Below, in pieces: positions 8,250 to 14,849 of a stretch of DNA of 42,442 nucleotides. The stretch is from Burkholderiales bacterium. GTDB taxonomy: Bacteria > Pseudomonadota > Gammaproteobacteria > Burkholderiales > SG8-41. The DNA lies in contig JADZGE010000062.1 of assembly GCA_020854035.1 (NCBI GenBank), positions 1 through 42,442 on the forward strand, read 5' to 3'. Under the pieces are notes generated by a model, which saw only the letters and a program-made list of their open reading frames with translations, was not told where the DNA came from and searched no databases. Both the position numbers and the translations under genes were made by a program. Positions within the stretch are counted from its first letter, which is position 1; each line of letters starts with the position of its first letter.

Positions 8250-8486
8250 ATGTTCGCGATCATCTGCAGGTCCGACGGTTATCCCGTGTCCCGCAGCGTC
8301 GGCGACAACACGCGGGACCTCGTCGTGACGTGGACCTCGCGCGAGAAGGCGCAGTCGTTCCTAGCGGCGAAGGGCCTCGAAGCGGAGTACGAAGTGGTCG
8401 CCCTCACCGAGGAGGCGCTCGAGAAGATGGCGCAGGCGCTCGGATGCGCGGCCGATACGATCGCGTTCGATGCGTATCCCGGGTGA
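8250..8486 (+). CDS. Small hypothetical protein, 78 aa
   Basis: A short open frame with a good ribosome site (GGGAGGAAGAG about 6 bases before the ATG). The product M-F-A-I-I-C-R-S-D-G-Y-P ... F-D-A-Y-P-G has alternating strand and helix segments, an acidic C-terminal half, no signal peptide and no transmembrane segment. I do not recognise a family. It follows the MFS gene by 81 bp and may be co-transcribed. The dyad repeat begins at its stop codon, overlapping its last codons. Confidence 0.65.
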   Translation: MFAIICRSDGYPVSRSVGDNTRDLVVTWTSREKAQSFLAAKGLEAEYEVVALTEEALEKMAQALGCAADTIAFDAYPG

Positions 8487-8620
8487 CGACGCGACGTTGG
8501 TGACGCCGCCACTGTCGTGGCTGGTGACGACACTTCGCTGGTGACGACGCTATTGCTGGTGACGAGACACCGCAAGGCTCATCACCGCGAAGCTCATCAC
8601 CCGCGCAGCATCGTCACCGC
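8482..8620. repeat. Intergenic dyad repeat B (GGTGACGA words)
   Basis: GGTGACG begins at 8482, 8499, 8523, 8540 and (as GGTGACGAG) 8558, giving units of 17-24 bp on the left. From 8579 the inverse words appear: CTCATCACC twice and TCGTCACC. The element separates a plus-strand gene from a minus-strand gene remnant, so a folded transcript could terminate both. It shares its word with elements at 12488 and 22553. Confidence 0.6.
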
Positions 8621-8628
8621 GAACTCCG

Positions 8629-8797
8629 TCACGGCGCCGCCAGCAGCCTCCCCCACCCCGTAACCGGCGGCGCCACGCCCTCGTGCATGAGCCGCCACAC
8701 CTGCGCGATCGGGTTGGTAACGACCGGTACGCCGTGGTCCTCCTCGAGGATCGGGACCGCCTCGCGCAGCGCCAGTCCAGCGTTTCGCCGCGCCACA
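8629..8797 (-). pseudogene. C-terminal remnant of Asp/Glu racemase (maleate isomerase-like) family gene
   Basis: Fifty-five codons read A-H-V-A-R-R-N-A-G-L-A-L-R-E-A then I-L-E-E-D-H-G-V-P-V-V-T-N-P-I-A-Q, ending G-W-G-R-L-L-A-A-P before a TGA at 8629-8631. This matches the last segment of Asp/Glu racemase and maleate isomerase family proteins: a helix, an E-x-x-x-G-x-P-V-V-T-x-N strand, W, and G-x-G-R-L-L. A stop lies directly upstream in frame, and the catalytic cysteines and first lobe are absent, so this is a leftover of a lost gene. The rest of the gene was presumably replaced by sequence leading into the gene at 8891. Confidence 0.6.
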
Positions 8798-8890
8798 TGC
8801 GCCGATCATTGGAGTAGCATGGGAGCGCTCAGCAGCAGCGCGGAGAGCGGCCGCAAGAGCCGGCACCGCCGCAATTGCAGGGAGCCCATC

Positions 8891-10711
8891 ATGATCAGCA
8901 CCGCTCGCGCCCGCGTACTTGCGTGCACGTTGATTCTTGCCGCGGGACCCGCCGCCGCCCGCCTGACCGAGATTGCCGTGGCGTCGGTCGAGCCCTTCGC
9001 CGATGGGCACGGCTTCGGAAGCGTCGGCGCCTACGAGCGGGTCAAGGGCACGTTCAAGGGCGAGCTCGATCCCGCCGACCCGCGCAACCGCGTCATCGTC
9101 AACCTGGAGAAGCCGCCGCGGAACGCCGCCGGCAAGGTCGAGTACGAGGCCGAGTTCTACATCCTGCGACCGGTCGACGCCGCCCGCGGCAATGGCATCC
9201 TCCTCTACGACGTAACGAATCGCGGGCGCCAGTACGCACACTGGCTGTTCGGCGATTCGCGCACGGTTCGAAACGACCCGCGCGCGCTGGAGGACGCCGG
9301 AAACGGGTTCGTCATGCGCCGCGGCTACGTGGTCGTGTGGAGCGGCTGGGACCAGACCGCGCCGCGCACCGGCGGAGCATTGACGATCCGACCGGTCACC
9401 GCCACCGATGGGGGCAGGCCCATCGTGCGGATGATCCGCGACGAACTGCAGAGCGGGACACGCGGCGCGCAGCGGGAGACCTTCCGCCTGTCGTACGAGG
9501 CCGCGACGCTCGATCAGGCGCGCGCGAAGCTCTCCGCCCGGCGGAGCGAGGCCGATCCGAGGCGGGAGGTTGCGTCCGGGGGCTGGGCGTACGTCACGAG
9601 CCGCGAGATCCGGCTTCTTCCCCCCGGCACCCGGCCGCAGCCGGGCACGATCTACGAGTTCCACTATCCCGCGAAAAACCCGCTCGTGCTCGGCATCGGG
9701 CTCGCCCACACGGCGGGAATCGGCGGCGTGTTCCTGAATGCCGAGTTCGGCCAGCCGGGCAGGACCGGCACGCAGCACCAGGATCGCACGATGCCGGAGA
9801 ACGCGTTCCCCTTCTCCACCGCGGGCATGGCCGACCCCGTAACGCAGCGCATCGGGAGCCTCTTCCGCAACGATGGCTTCGATCCGCTGTGGATGGAAAC
9901 AAACACGTCCACCGAGTACTGGCAGAAAGGCGCATCGCTCCTCGTCACCGATCCGCTCGGCACCCGGGACGTGGTGCTGCCGCCGAATGCCCGGGGTTAT
10001 CTCGTCGCCGGCACGCAGCACGGGGGACAGGCGTGGATGCGCTCGACGCAGGGCAACTGCGTCAATCCCCGCAACCCGCACAGCCCGACGCCGGCGCTGC
10101 GGGCGCTCCTCGCCGCGCTGGAGGAGTGGGTGAGCGAGGGCCGGGCGCCGCCCGCTTCGCGCACGCCGCGCATTGCCGAGGGCACGCTGGTGGCGGCGGA
10201 AGCGCTGGCGTTCCCCGCGCTCCCTGGAGTCGCAGTGCCGCGTCGCGCGAACGAAATCGGGATCCTCACGGACTGGGTCAAGCCGGAACTGGACCTGTCG
10301 AAACCGTACCGCGCGCTGGTGCCGCGCACCGACCGCGACGGCAACGCGGTGGCCGGGATCCTGTTGCCCGAGATCGCGGTCCCGCTCGGCACGCACACGG
10401 GGTGGAACCTCTACCGCAGTCCCTTCCCCGAAGGTGAGATGTGCGACCGGGACGGCACCTACATCCCCTTCGCCGCGACGCGGGCGGAGAGGGAGGCGCG
10501 GCAGGATCCGCGCTTATCGCTCGCGGAGCGCTACGGCACGCAGGAGGCCTATGCGAGGCGGGTGCAGGAGGTCGCGGAAAAGCTCGTCGCCGCTCGCCTG
10601 CTGCTGCCCGACGACGCGGCGCGCCTGGTCAACCTCGCCCAGAGCGAGGAGGTCGGTAAGCGCTTTGCACGATCGGGGGATTCCCCGCCGGGGCTCGCCG
10701 CGGCGCGCTGA
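8891..10711 (+). CDS. Secreted alpha/beta hydrolase domain-containing protein
   Basis: A 606-residue protein with an N-terminal signal peptide (cleavage probably after A-A-A, about residue 20) followed by a long domain resembling the 'alpha/beta hydrolase domain' family. Conserved-looking landmarks include G-S-V-G-A-Y-E-R-V-K-G near the start, Y-D-V-T-N-R-G-R, V-V-V-W-S-G-W-D-Q-T, the A-E-F-G-Q-P-G-R region, V-A-G-T-Q-H-G-G-Q near residue 375 and W-V-S-E-G-R-A-P-P. Members are exported and generally assigned as hydrolases of unknown substrate. I cannot assign a catalytic serine with certainty. The ATG at 8891 follows GGGAGCCC. A strong hairpin terminator lies 20 bp after the stop. Confidence 0.8.
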   Translation: MISTARARVLACTLILAAGPAAARLTEIAVASVEPFADGHGFGSVGAYERVKGTFKGELDPADPRNRVIVNLEKPPRNAAGKVEYEAEFYILRPVDAARGNGILLYDVTNRGRQYAHWLFGDSRTVRNDPRALEDAGNGFVMRRGYVVVWSGWDQTAPRTGGALTIRPVTATDGGRPIVRMIRDELQSGTRGAQRETFRLSYEAATLDQARAKLSARRSEADPRREVASGGWAYVTSREIRLLPPGTRPQPGTIYEFHYPAKNPLVLGIGLAHTAGIGGVFLNAEFGQPGRTGTQHQDRTMPENAFPFSTAGMADPVTQRIGSLFRNDGFDPLWMETNTSTEYWQKGASLLVTDPLGTRDVVLPPNARGYLVAGTQHGGQAWMRSTQGNCVNPRNPHSPTPALRALLAALEEWVSEGRAPPASRTPRIAEGTLVAAEALAFPALPGVAVPRRANEIGILTDWVKPELDLSKPYRALVPRTDRDGNAVAGILLPEIAVPLGTHTGWNLYRSPFPEGEMCDRDGTYIPFAATRAEREARQDPRLSLAERYGTQEAYARRVQEVAEKLVAARLLLPDDAARLVNLAQSEEVGKRFARSGDSPPGLAAAR

Positions 10712-10730
10712 AAGTCCGATGCAGCCACGG

Positions 10731-10768
10731 AATCGGAACCGGCCCCGTTCGGGGAGCGGTTCCGATTT
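10731..10768. terminator. Intrinsic terminator (bidirectional hairpin)
   Basis: An 11-bp perfect stem, AATCGGAACCG (10731-10741) with CGGTTCCGATT (10757-10767), encloses an inner CCCC/GGGG pairing. It is flanked by T on one side and by A/T on the other. It sits between the convergent hydrolase and Spy-family genes and can serve both. Confidence 0.75.
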
Positions 10769-10882
10769 AATGATGGCGAGAGCGGGTGACGAAGCCGGGT
10801 TCGCCCGGCGAGTGCCGAGGAAATCGACCTGCTTCGACACCTTTCCGCGGCGCTCCGCCTGGCGTCCCCTGGCCGGTGCCGC

Positions 10883-11470
10883 TCAGCCGCGGCCGTAACC
10901 GGTGCGGTGGAAATTCCGTCCCGGTGCGCCGCGGCTCCCGGGCCCGCCGCGCCCGCGCGGCGCGAGTACTTCATCCGCCACGCGCTGCTGTTCGGGGGAG
11001 AGCGCGGCGTAGAGCGGCTTCATGACAGCCAGACGCTCGTCGAGACGTTGCGCGGCCTCGGCCATGAACGCCCGCTGCCGTTCCTGGCGCTCCACCACCG
11101 TCGGACGCCGGCGCTCGCCACGCTGTTCGCCCATCTGCGCGCGCCGCTCCTTGAACCGCTGGTCCATCGCCCCCGCCTGCTTGCGCACCACGTTCGCGAA
11201 CGCCTCCCATTGCGGCTGCTGGGTATCGGTGATCTTCAGCGCCGTGCGCACGTAGGCGAGGTGCGCTTCCGCGCGCTCGCTCGGCTGGCGGAACGCGCGC
11301 TCCCCGCCGTGCCGCTGCCCGGCGCGTCCCGCGGGCGCAGCCGCCGGATCGGCGGCCTGTGCGAACGCAGCCGCTTCCGGCGCGGGTGCGTCCGCCGACT
11401 GCGCGAGCGCGGCGGATACCGCGACCGCCATCGTTGCGGCCGCGAAGGTCGTTGCTATGAGTTTGTTCAT
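10883..11470 (-). CDS. Spy/CpxP-family (LTXXQ-like) periplasmic protein
   Basis: A 195-residue exported protein. Residues 1-24 form a signal peptide ending A-L-A-Q. The mature part starts with a low-complexity Ala/Pro/Arg stretch, then a helical core (Y-V-R-T-A-L-K-I-T-D-T-Q-Q-P-Q-W, R-L-D-E-R-L-A-V-M-K-P-L-Y, L-S-P-E-Q-Q-R-V-A-D) that matches the Spy/CpxP pattern of two LTxxQ-like repeats. The tail is Gly/Arg-rich. Family members are periplasmic chaperones or stress sensors induced by envelope damage. The ATG at 11470 has CAGGAGA upstream. A triple TTACA repeat 126 bp upstream is the likely operator of a CpxR-type regulator. Confidence 0.85.
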   Translation of the reverse strand: MNKLIATTFAAATMAVAVSAALAQSADAPAPEAAAFAQAADPAAAPAGRAGQRHGGERAFRQPSERAEAHLAYVRTALKITDTQQPQWEAFANVVRKQAGAMDQRFKERRAQMGEQRGERRRPTVVERQERQRAFMAEAAQRLDERLAVMKPLYAALSPEQQRVADEVLAPRGRGGPGSRGAPGRNFHRTGYGRG

Positions 11471-11863
11471 GGCACTGTCTCCTGGGTTGTGAGGATCATG
11501 GGGGACCCGGGATGCGGCCGAATTGCCCCGCCGCACCTGTCGATCGGATCTCATTCCCTTGGAGCGAAGGTTGCCCGTTTTGTGGCTTGCGGTGTGTAAA
11601 GGCTTGTAAGGACTTGTAACCGCTGGCGATGCCGGACGCCCCGGTTCCCTTGCGTTCAGAACCGCGCCTTGGTCCCGCAGTAGCGATACTTCTCGTCGTT
11701 CCGGGTAAAGCCCGTCGGACCGGCGATCGTGACGACGGTCGGCCCGCCCACGATCTCACCGCCACCCCGGCCCCGCTCCGCACGAACCGCTTTACCCGGG
11801 CCGCGGTATCTGACACGCTCCATCCGTGACGCTTCTTCCGCGACGCCTGTCCGAGCTTCGACC
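11471..11863. other. Divergent intergenic region, Spy-family / CMD selenoprotein
   Basis: This 393-bp region separates two divergent genes. It contains the TTACA triple repeat at 11596-11620 and nothing else I can support as a gene. A minus-strand open frame at 11656-11889 ends N-D-E-K-Y-R-Y-C-G-T-K but has no start signal and overlaps the next gene's start, so I do not call it. Confidence 0.5.
11596..11620 (-). promoter_or_regulatory. Triple TTACA direct repeat, CpxR-like operator
   Basis: On the minus strand three TTACA-type boxes lie at exact 10-bp pitch (on the plus strand GTAAA 11596, GTAAG 11606, GTAAC 11616). This resembles the CpxR box GTAAA-N5-GTAAA. It is upstream of a Spy/CpxP-family gene, the classical Cpx target class, and the same arrangement recurs at 14762. 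Confidence 0.55.
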
Positions 11864-12487
11864 GTGCCCAACATCTCCCTCCTCGACATCGAAGCGCTGA
11901 GGCAAACGAAGCTTCGCCCCTACATCGAGCGCTGCCTCGCGAACCGCGCGCCGGACCCGGGATTTCACGCGGTCATGGGTCACAACATCGATCTCGCCGA
12001 GGCGATGTTCGTCGCGTGGGACACGATCTTCAACACCGGGCGCGTCGATCACCGGCTGAAGGAAGTGATCCGCGTGCAGCTCTCCCGTATGGCGGGCTGC
12101 GTCTACTGAGGCAACGTCCGGTCCGCTTCGGCGAAGCGACAGGGGCTGAAGGAAGACGACATCGACGAGGGCATCGCGCACTACGAGACGAGCCCGCGCT
12201 TCACCGATGCCGAAAGACTCGCGTTGAAGTACAGCGAGCTCATGGCGTTGAACCCCGAGCGCATCGACGCGGACTTCCACGCGCAGCTCCGCGGGCACTA
12301 CACCGACGAGGAGATCGTCGAACTCGGCGCCTTCATCGGCTTCAACATCGGCTACCACACCTTCTTCGGGACGCTGAAGTTCTACCCCATGTTCGCGCCG
12401 GACGGACGGCTCGTCACGCAGGAGGAGTCGGCGCGGATCTACGGCGACGCGCCGGCGTCGCTCTCCGGAGCGGCCGGGGAAAGGTGA
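11864..12487 (+). CDS. CMD/AhpD-like protein with in-frame TGA: probable selenoprotein (CxxU)
   Basis: A carboxymuconolactone decarboxylase-family frame of 207 codons containing one internal TGA at 12107-12109 (codon 82). Before it: L-K-E-V-I-R-V-Q-L-S-R-M-A-G-C-V-Y; after it, in the same frame: G-N-V-R-S-A-S-A-K, then the normal C-terminal half through G-A-F-I-G-F-N-I-G-Y-H. The stop falls at the second cysteine of C-x-x-C. The conserved glutamate E67 lies 12 residues before C79, the spacing seen in AhpD. Selenocysteine would make the motif C79-V-Y-U82 and a thiol/selenol peroxide- or disulfide-reducing enzyme. The start is probably GTG 11864; no ATG fits. If TGA is not recoded, this is a pseudogene with two halves. 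It is followed by a paralogue at 12595. Confidence 0.7.
12118..12143 (+). promoter_or_regulatory. Candidate bacterial SECIS stem-loop
   Basis: CGCTT (12124-12128) pairs with AAGCG (12134-12138) around the loop CGGCG. GT/AC (12121-12122 with 12139-12140, one C bulged) and CC/GG (12118-12119 with 12142-12143, one mismatch between) extend the stem. The loop begins 19 bases after the TGA and has G at its second position. Bacterial SECIS models expect a loop 16-37 bases after the UGA with G in one of the first two loop positions. Short GC hairpins are common in this genome, so this is supporting evidence only. Confidence 0.45.
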
Positions 12488-12594
12488 TGAGATGCAGGTG
12501 ACGGGATCCGGGTGACGGGGCAGGCGGCATCCGTTCGTCGTCACCAACATTCGCCACCCCTCTTCGTCGCCATTACCCGCCGGTTACCCGCAAG
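12488..12594. repeat. Intergenic dyad repeat C (GGTGACGGG words)
   Basis: GGTGACGGG occurs twice near 12497 and 12511, followed by inverted relatives CGTCGTCACC and two TTACCCGC words before the next ATG. The whole segment resembles 22553-22616 (GGGTGACGGGG ... CGTCACC ... CGCCACCCCT). Here it lies between two genes in the same direction. Confidence 0.5.
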
Positions 12595-13119
12595 ATGCAC
12601 ATCGATCCCGTCCGCCCCGCCGAAGTTTCCGACCCGGAGCTGCGCGAACTTCTCTCGCGCTGCGCCGCGCTCGGCGTTCCGGACGAGCGGTTCGCGGGCG
12701 TGCTGGCGCGGGTGCCCGAATACGCGAAAGCATTGCTCCGCGCGATGCTCGCGTCCCATGCCGGGGGCAACGTGGACCACCGGCTGAAGGAGATCATCCG
12801 GGTCGGGCTCGCGCGCACCGCGGGCGATCCATACTTCGCGGCGCTGCGCTCGGCGCGCGCGAGATCCGAGGGGCTCGACGAGGCGCGCATCGCGGCAGGC
12901 TGCGGCAGCTTCGAGAACGACCCGCAATTCTCCGGCGCGGAAAAGTGGGCGTTGCGCTACGCGCGCGCGATGTACCTCGACCCGGAGACGGTGGACGCCG
13001 CCTTCTACGCAGAGGGAAAACGGCATTTCAGCGAGGCCGGGATCATGGAGCTCGGCGCGTTCATCGCGTTTCACTACGGCATGCAGGTTTTCTCCCGCAC
13101 TCTCGGCGCCGCCGGATAG
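12595..13119 (+). CDS. Carboxymuconolactone decarboxylase-family protein lacking redox cysteines
   Basis: A 174-residue CMD-family protein, clearly a paralogue of the preceding gene: N-V-D-H-R-L-K-E-I-I-R-V matches V-D-H-R-L-K-E-V-I-R-V, and A-G-D-P-Y-F-A-A-L-R-S aligns with A-G-C-V-Y-U-G-N-V-R-S. Thus the two redox positions are D78 and F81, while the helix glutamate is kept. The C-terminal half (M-E-L-G-A-F-I-A-F-H-Y-G-M-Q) is also shared. It cannot act as a thiol or selenol reductase in the AhpD manner and may bind a small molecule or act as a partner subunit. The ATG at 12595 has no strong ribosome site. It is 107 bp after the selenoprotein frame and probably in the same operon. Confidence 0.85.
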   Translation: MHIDPVRPAEVSDPELRELLSRCAALGVPDERFAGVLARVPEYAKALLRAMLASHAGGNVDHRLKEIIRVGLARTAGDPYFAALRSARARSEGLDEARIAAGCGSFENDPQFSGAEKWALRYARAMYLDPETVDAAFYAEGKRHFSEAGIMELGAFIAFHYGMQVFSRTLGAAG

Positions 13120-13273
13120 TGGGCTCGCGCGCGGCCACGCGTTGCGGATCGATCGCCTCGATGCCACGCTTCGAGGCCGCCGGCGCGCGCCACGGCAACG
13201 CGTGGGCGGCGGCGGTGCGGCGCGAGGTACCGGGCCTTCCGGGCCGGACGGGCTCAACAGGGACCCGCGACCG

Positions 13274-13885
13274 ATGAAGGCACTGGTGACAGGCTTCGAA
13301 CCCTTCGGCGGGTCGGCGGTCAACGCGTCCGCCGAGGCGGTGCGGCGCCTGCCGGCGCGCCTTGGCGTCCTCGAGATCGTCACGGCGGAACTGCCCACCT
13401 CGTACCGCCGCTCCCACGCCGCGCTCGCAGCGGCCATCGAGCGCGTGAGTCCGGCGATCGTACTTTGCACGGGCCAGGCGAACGAGCGCGGCGCGCTTTG
13501 CGTCGAACGTCTTGCGGTGAATCTCCAGTACGCCGAGACCGCCGACAACGACGGCGCGCGCCCGGCCGATACACCGGTCGTGCCGGGCGGGCCCGCGGCC
13601 TACCTTGCCACCTTGCCGGTGCGCCCGGCGCTCGCCGCGCTGCAGGCGGCGGGGCTGCCGGCACAGCTTTCGATGAGCGCGGGCACCTTCGTCTGCAATC
13701 ACGTCTTCTACCACCTGCTCCACGGCGCGGCCGGCAGCGGCCACCCCCGCCGCGGCGGATTTCTGCATGTTCCGGCGCTGCCGGGTGCCGATGCGCCCGG
13801 CGCGCCGTCGATGGCGCTCGACGACATCGTTCGGGGCATCGAGATCGTGCTGCGCACGGCGGCGGAAGGGAGCAGTGGGGGTTGA
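13274..13885 (+). CDS. pcp: Pyroglutamyl-peptidase I
   Basis: A cysteine peptidase of family C15, 203 residues, expected to remove N-terminal pyroglutamate from peptides in the cytoplasm. The start M-K-A-L-V-T-G-F-E-P-F-G-G is the family signature. The catalytic triad is visible: Glu in C-V-E-R-L-A-V-N, Cys141 in S-A-G-T-F-V-C-N-H-V-F-Y and His165 in G-G-F-L-H-V-P-A-L-P. It is slightly shorter than the usual about 215 residues. The ATG at 13274 is chosen because the signature begins there; upstream in-frame sequence is low complexity. It converges on the minus-strand gene at 14063; the 177 bp between hold no feature I can support. Confidence 0.92.
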   Translation: MKALVTGFEPFGGSAVNASAEAVRRLPARLGVLEIVTAELPTSYRRSHAALAAAIERVSPAIVLCTGQANERGALCVERLAVNLQYAETADNDGARPADTPVVPGGPAAYLATLPVRPALAALQAAGLPAQLSMSAGTFVCNHVFYHLLHGAAGSGHPRRGGFLHVPALPGADAPGAPSMALDDIVRGIEIVLRTAAEGSSGG

Positions 13886-14062
13886 CCGGCGTTCCGGGTC
13901 CCCGCCCTCGAAGTCCGTGATACCGCTCCCGGCCGCGCGGGTAAGGGTGCCCGTGGTGGTCACGGTCCCGGTGGCGCACCCGGTGGCCACTCGCGTGGTG
14001 CGAGCGATCCCCCGTTGCCCGGGGCAAGACCGCGCGTCGGGCGGGAAGCCTGACGCGCGGCC

Positions 14063-14461
14063 TCAATCGCGTTGCGAACGATAGTTCTGGCGCAGCGCCT
14101 CCACATTGGGGCGCGGAACGTCGCCGCTCATGTCGTCCCAGCCCATGAACCAGCCGTCCCGGTTGAACACCGGCACGTGGTACGGGCTCGGCGCGAAGCG
14201 CGGCACGCTGCGCCAGCCATGGCGGTAACCATCCCACTCCCAGTAGCCGGCGATCCCGTAGGCATCGCGGTATGGATACGAGGCGCGTGCGAGCCGCGGC
14301 GCGGCGGCGTAGCCAGCGGTCGCCACGGGGCCGTTGACGGCGTGCGGCACGGGGCCAACCGCGCGCAGGTTTCCCGGAAAGCGGCCCTCCGCGTGAACGG
14401 CGGTGGTGATTGCGAGGCCCGCCGGGATGATCCATGCCAGCAGTGATTTGTTCGTGCGCAT
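14063..14461 (-). CDS. Secreted hypothetical protein, Tyr/Trp/Arg-rich
   Basis: A 132-residue protein with a signal peptide (M-R-T-N-K-S-L-L-A-W-I-I-P, cleavage likely after V-H-A at about residue 24). The mature part is rich in Tyr, Trp, Pro and Arg, with Y-W-E-W-D-G-Y-R-H-G-W-R and D-G-W-F-M-G-W-D-D-M. I do not recognise a domain. The ATG at 14461 was chosen over an upstream ATG (14476) because the signal peptide begins there, with a GGAGG-type site (plus-strand CCTCC) directly upstream. It starts 39 bp after the lipoprotein gene and probably lies in its operon, under the operator at 14762. Confidence 0.75.
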   Translation of the reverse strand: MRTNKSLLAWIIPAGLAITTAVHAEGRFPGNLRAVGPVPHAVNGPVATAGYAAAPRLARASYPYRDAYGIAGYWEWDGYRHGWRSVPRFAPSPYHVPVFNRDGWFMGWDDMSGDVPRPNVEALRQNYRSQRD

Positions 14462-14500
14462 GTCTGCCTCCTCCATTGCGTGGGTCGAAAAAAGGATCGA

Positions 14501-14683
14501 TCAGTACCAGGGACGGTGTCCGTGGCGCGGCCCTCCCCGGTAGGTATAGCCGAAATGCACGGTGGTGGCCGGCACGGGCGCCGCGTAGTAGTAGCCCCCC
14601 GGCGCGGGCGCGGCGGCATACGGCACCGCCACGCAGCCGGAGAGCGCCACGAGGGCGATCAAAGAGGCAATCAGGGTTTTCAT
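14501..14683 (-). CDS. Small lipoprotein, 60 aa
   Basis: A 60-residue protein with a clear lipoprotein signal: M-K-T-L-I-A-S-L-I-A-L-V-A followed by the lipobox L-S-G-C (Cys at about residue 17). The mature chain is short and Ala/Pro/Gly/Tyr-rich (A-P-A-P-G-G-Y-Y-Y-A-A-P), ending H-G-H-R-P-W-Y. The V after the lipobox Cys does not suggest inner-membrane retention, so outer-membrane anchoring is likely. The ATG at 14683 has GAGGAG upstream. It leads a two-gene envelope operon with 14063 and has the triple repeat operator about 80 bp upstream. Confidence 0.8.
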   Translation of the reverse strand: MKTLIASLIALVALSGCVAVPYAAAPAPGGYYYAAPVPATTVHFGYTYRGGPRHGHRPWY

Positions 14684-14761
14684 GGCGAACTCCTCATCCG
14701 GAAGAACGCAGGGATCCTCTCCCTGTGACCGACTACAACGCACGGGAGTGCGCTTCGGTCG

Positions 14762-14786
14762 GTAAGGAGTTGTAATCGTCTGTTAC
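14762..14786 (-). promoter_or_regulatory. Triple TTACA-like repeat, CpxR-like operator
   Basis: The plus strand reads GTAAG (14762), GTAAT (14772) and GTTAC (14782) at 10-bp pitch. The reverse complement TAACA-N5-TTACA-N5-TTACC aligns box for box with the operator at 11596, and both are followed on the minus strand by ACCG. It lies 79 bp upstream of the lipoprotein ATG. Confidence 0.5.
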
Positions 14787-14849
14787 GGGCCGTGCCGCGA
14801 CGGCCACCCGGGAACGTCCCGTATGCGCCGGCGCCGGCGAACCCGGCGG

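Noticed and set aside
8597..10396. 599-codon minus-strand open frame
   Set aside because: It is antisense to the hydrolase-domain gene; the translation is Arg/Ala/His-rich with no family pattern, typical of shadow frames in GC-rich DNA.
11656..11889. Minus-strand open frame ending with a Tyr/Cys/Lys-rich tail between the Spy-family and CMD genes
   Set aside because: No ribosome site, Arg/Gly-rich low-complexity first half, and it overlaps the start of the CMD frame; it could be a remnant but I cannot support it as a gene.
12224..12487. Separate 87-residue gene starting at ATG 12224
   Set aside because: It is in the same frame as the CMD protein upstream of the TGA, lies inside the family alignment and has no ribosome site; it is the C-terminal half of the selenoprotein candidate.
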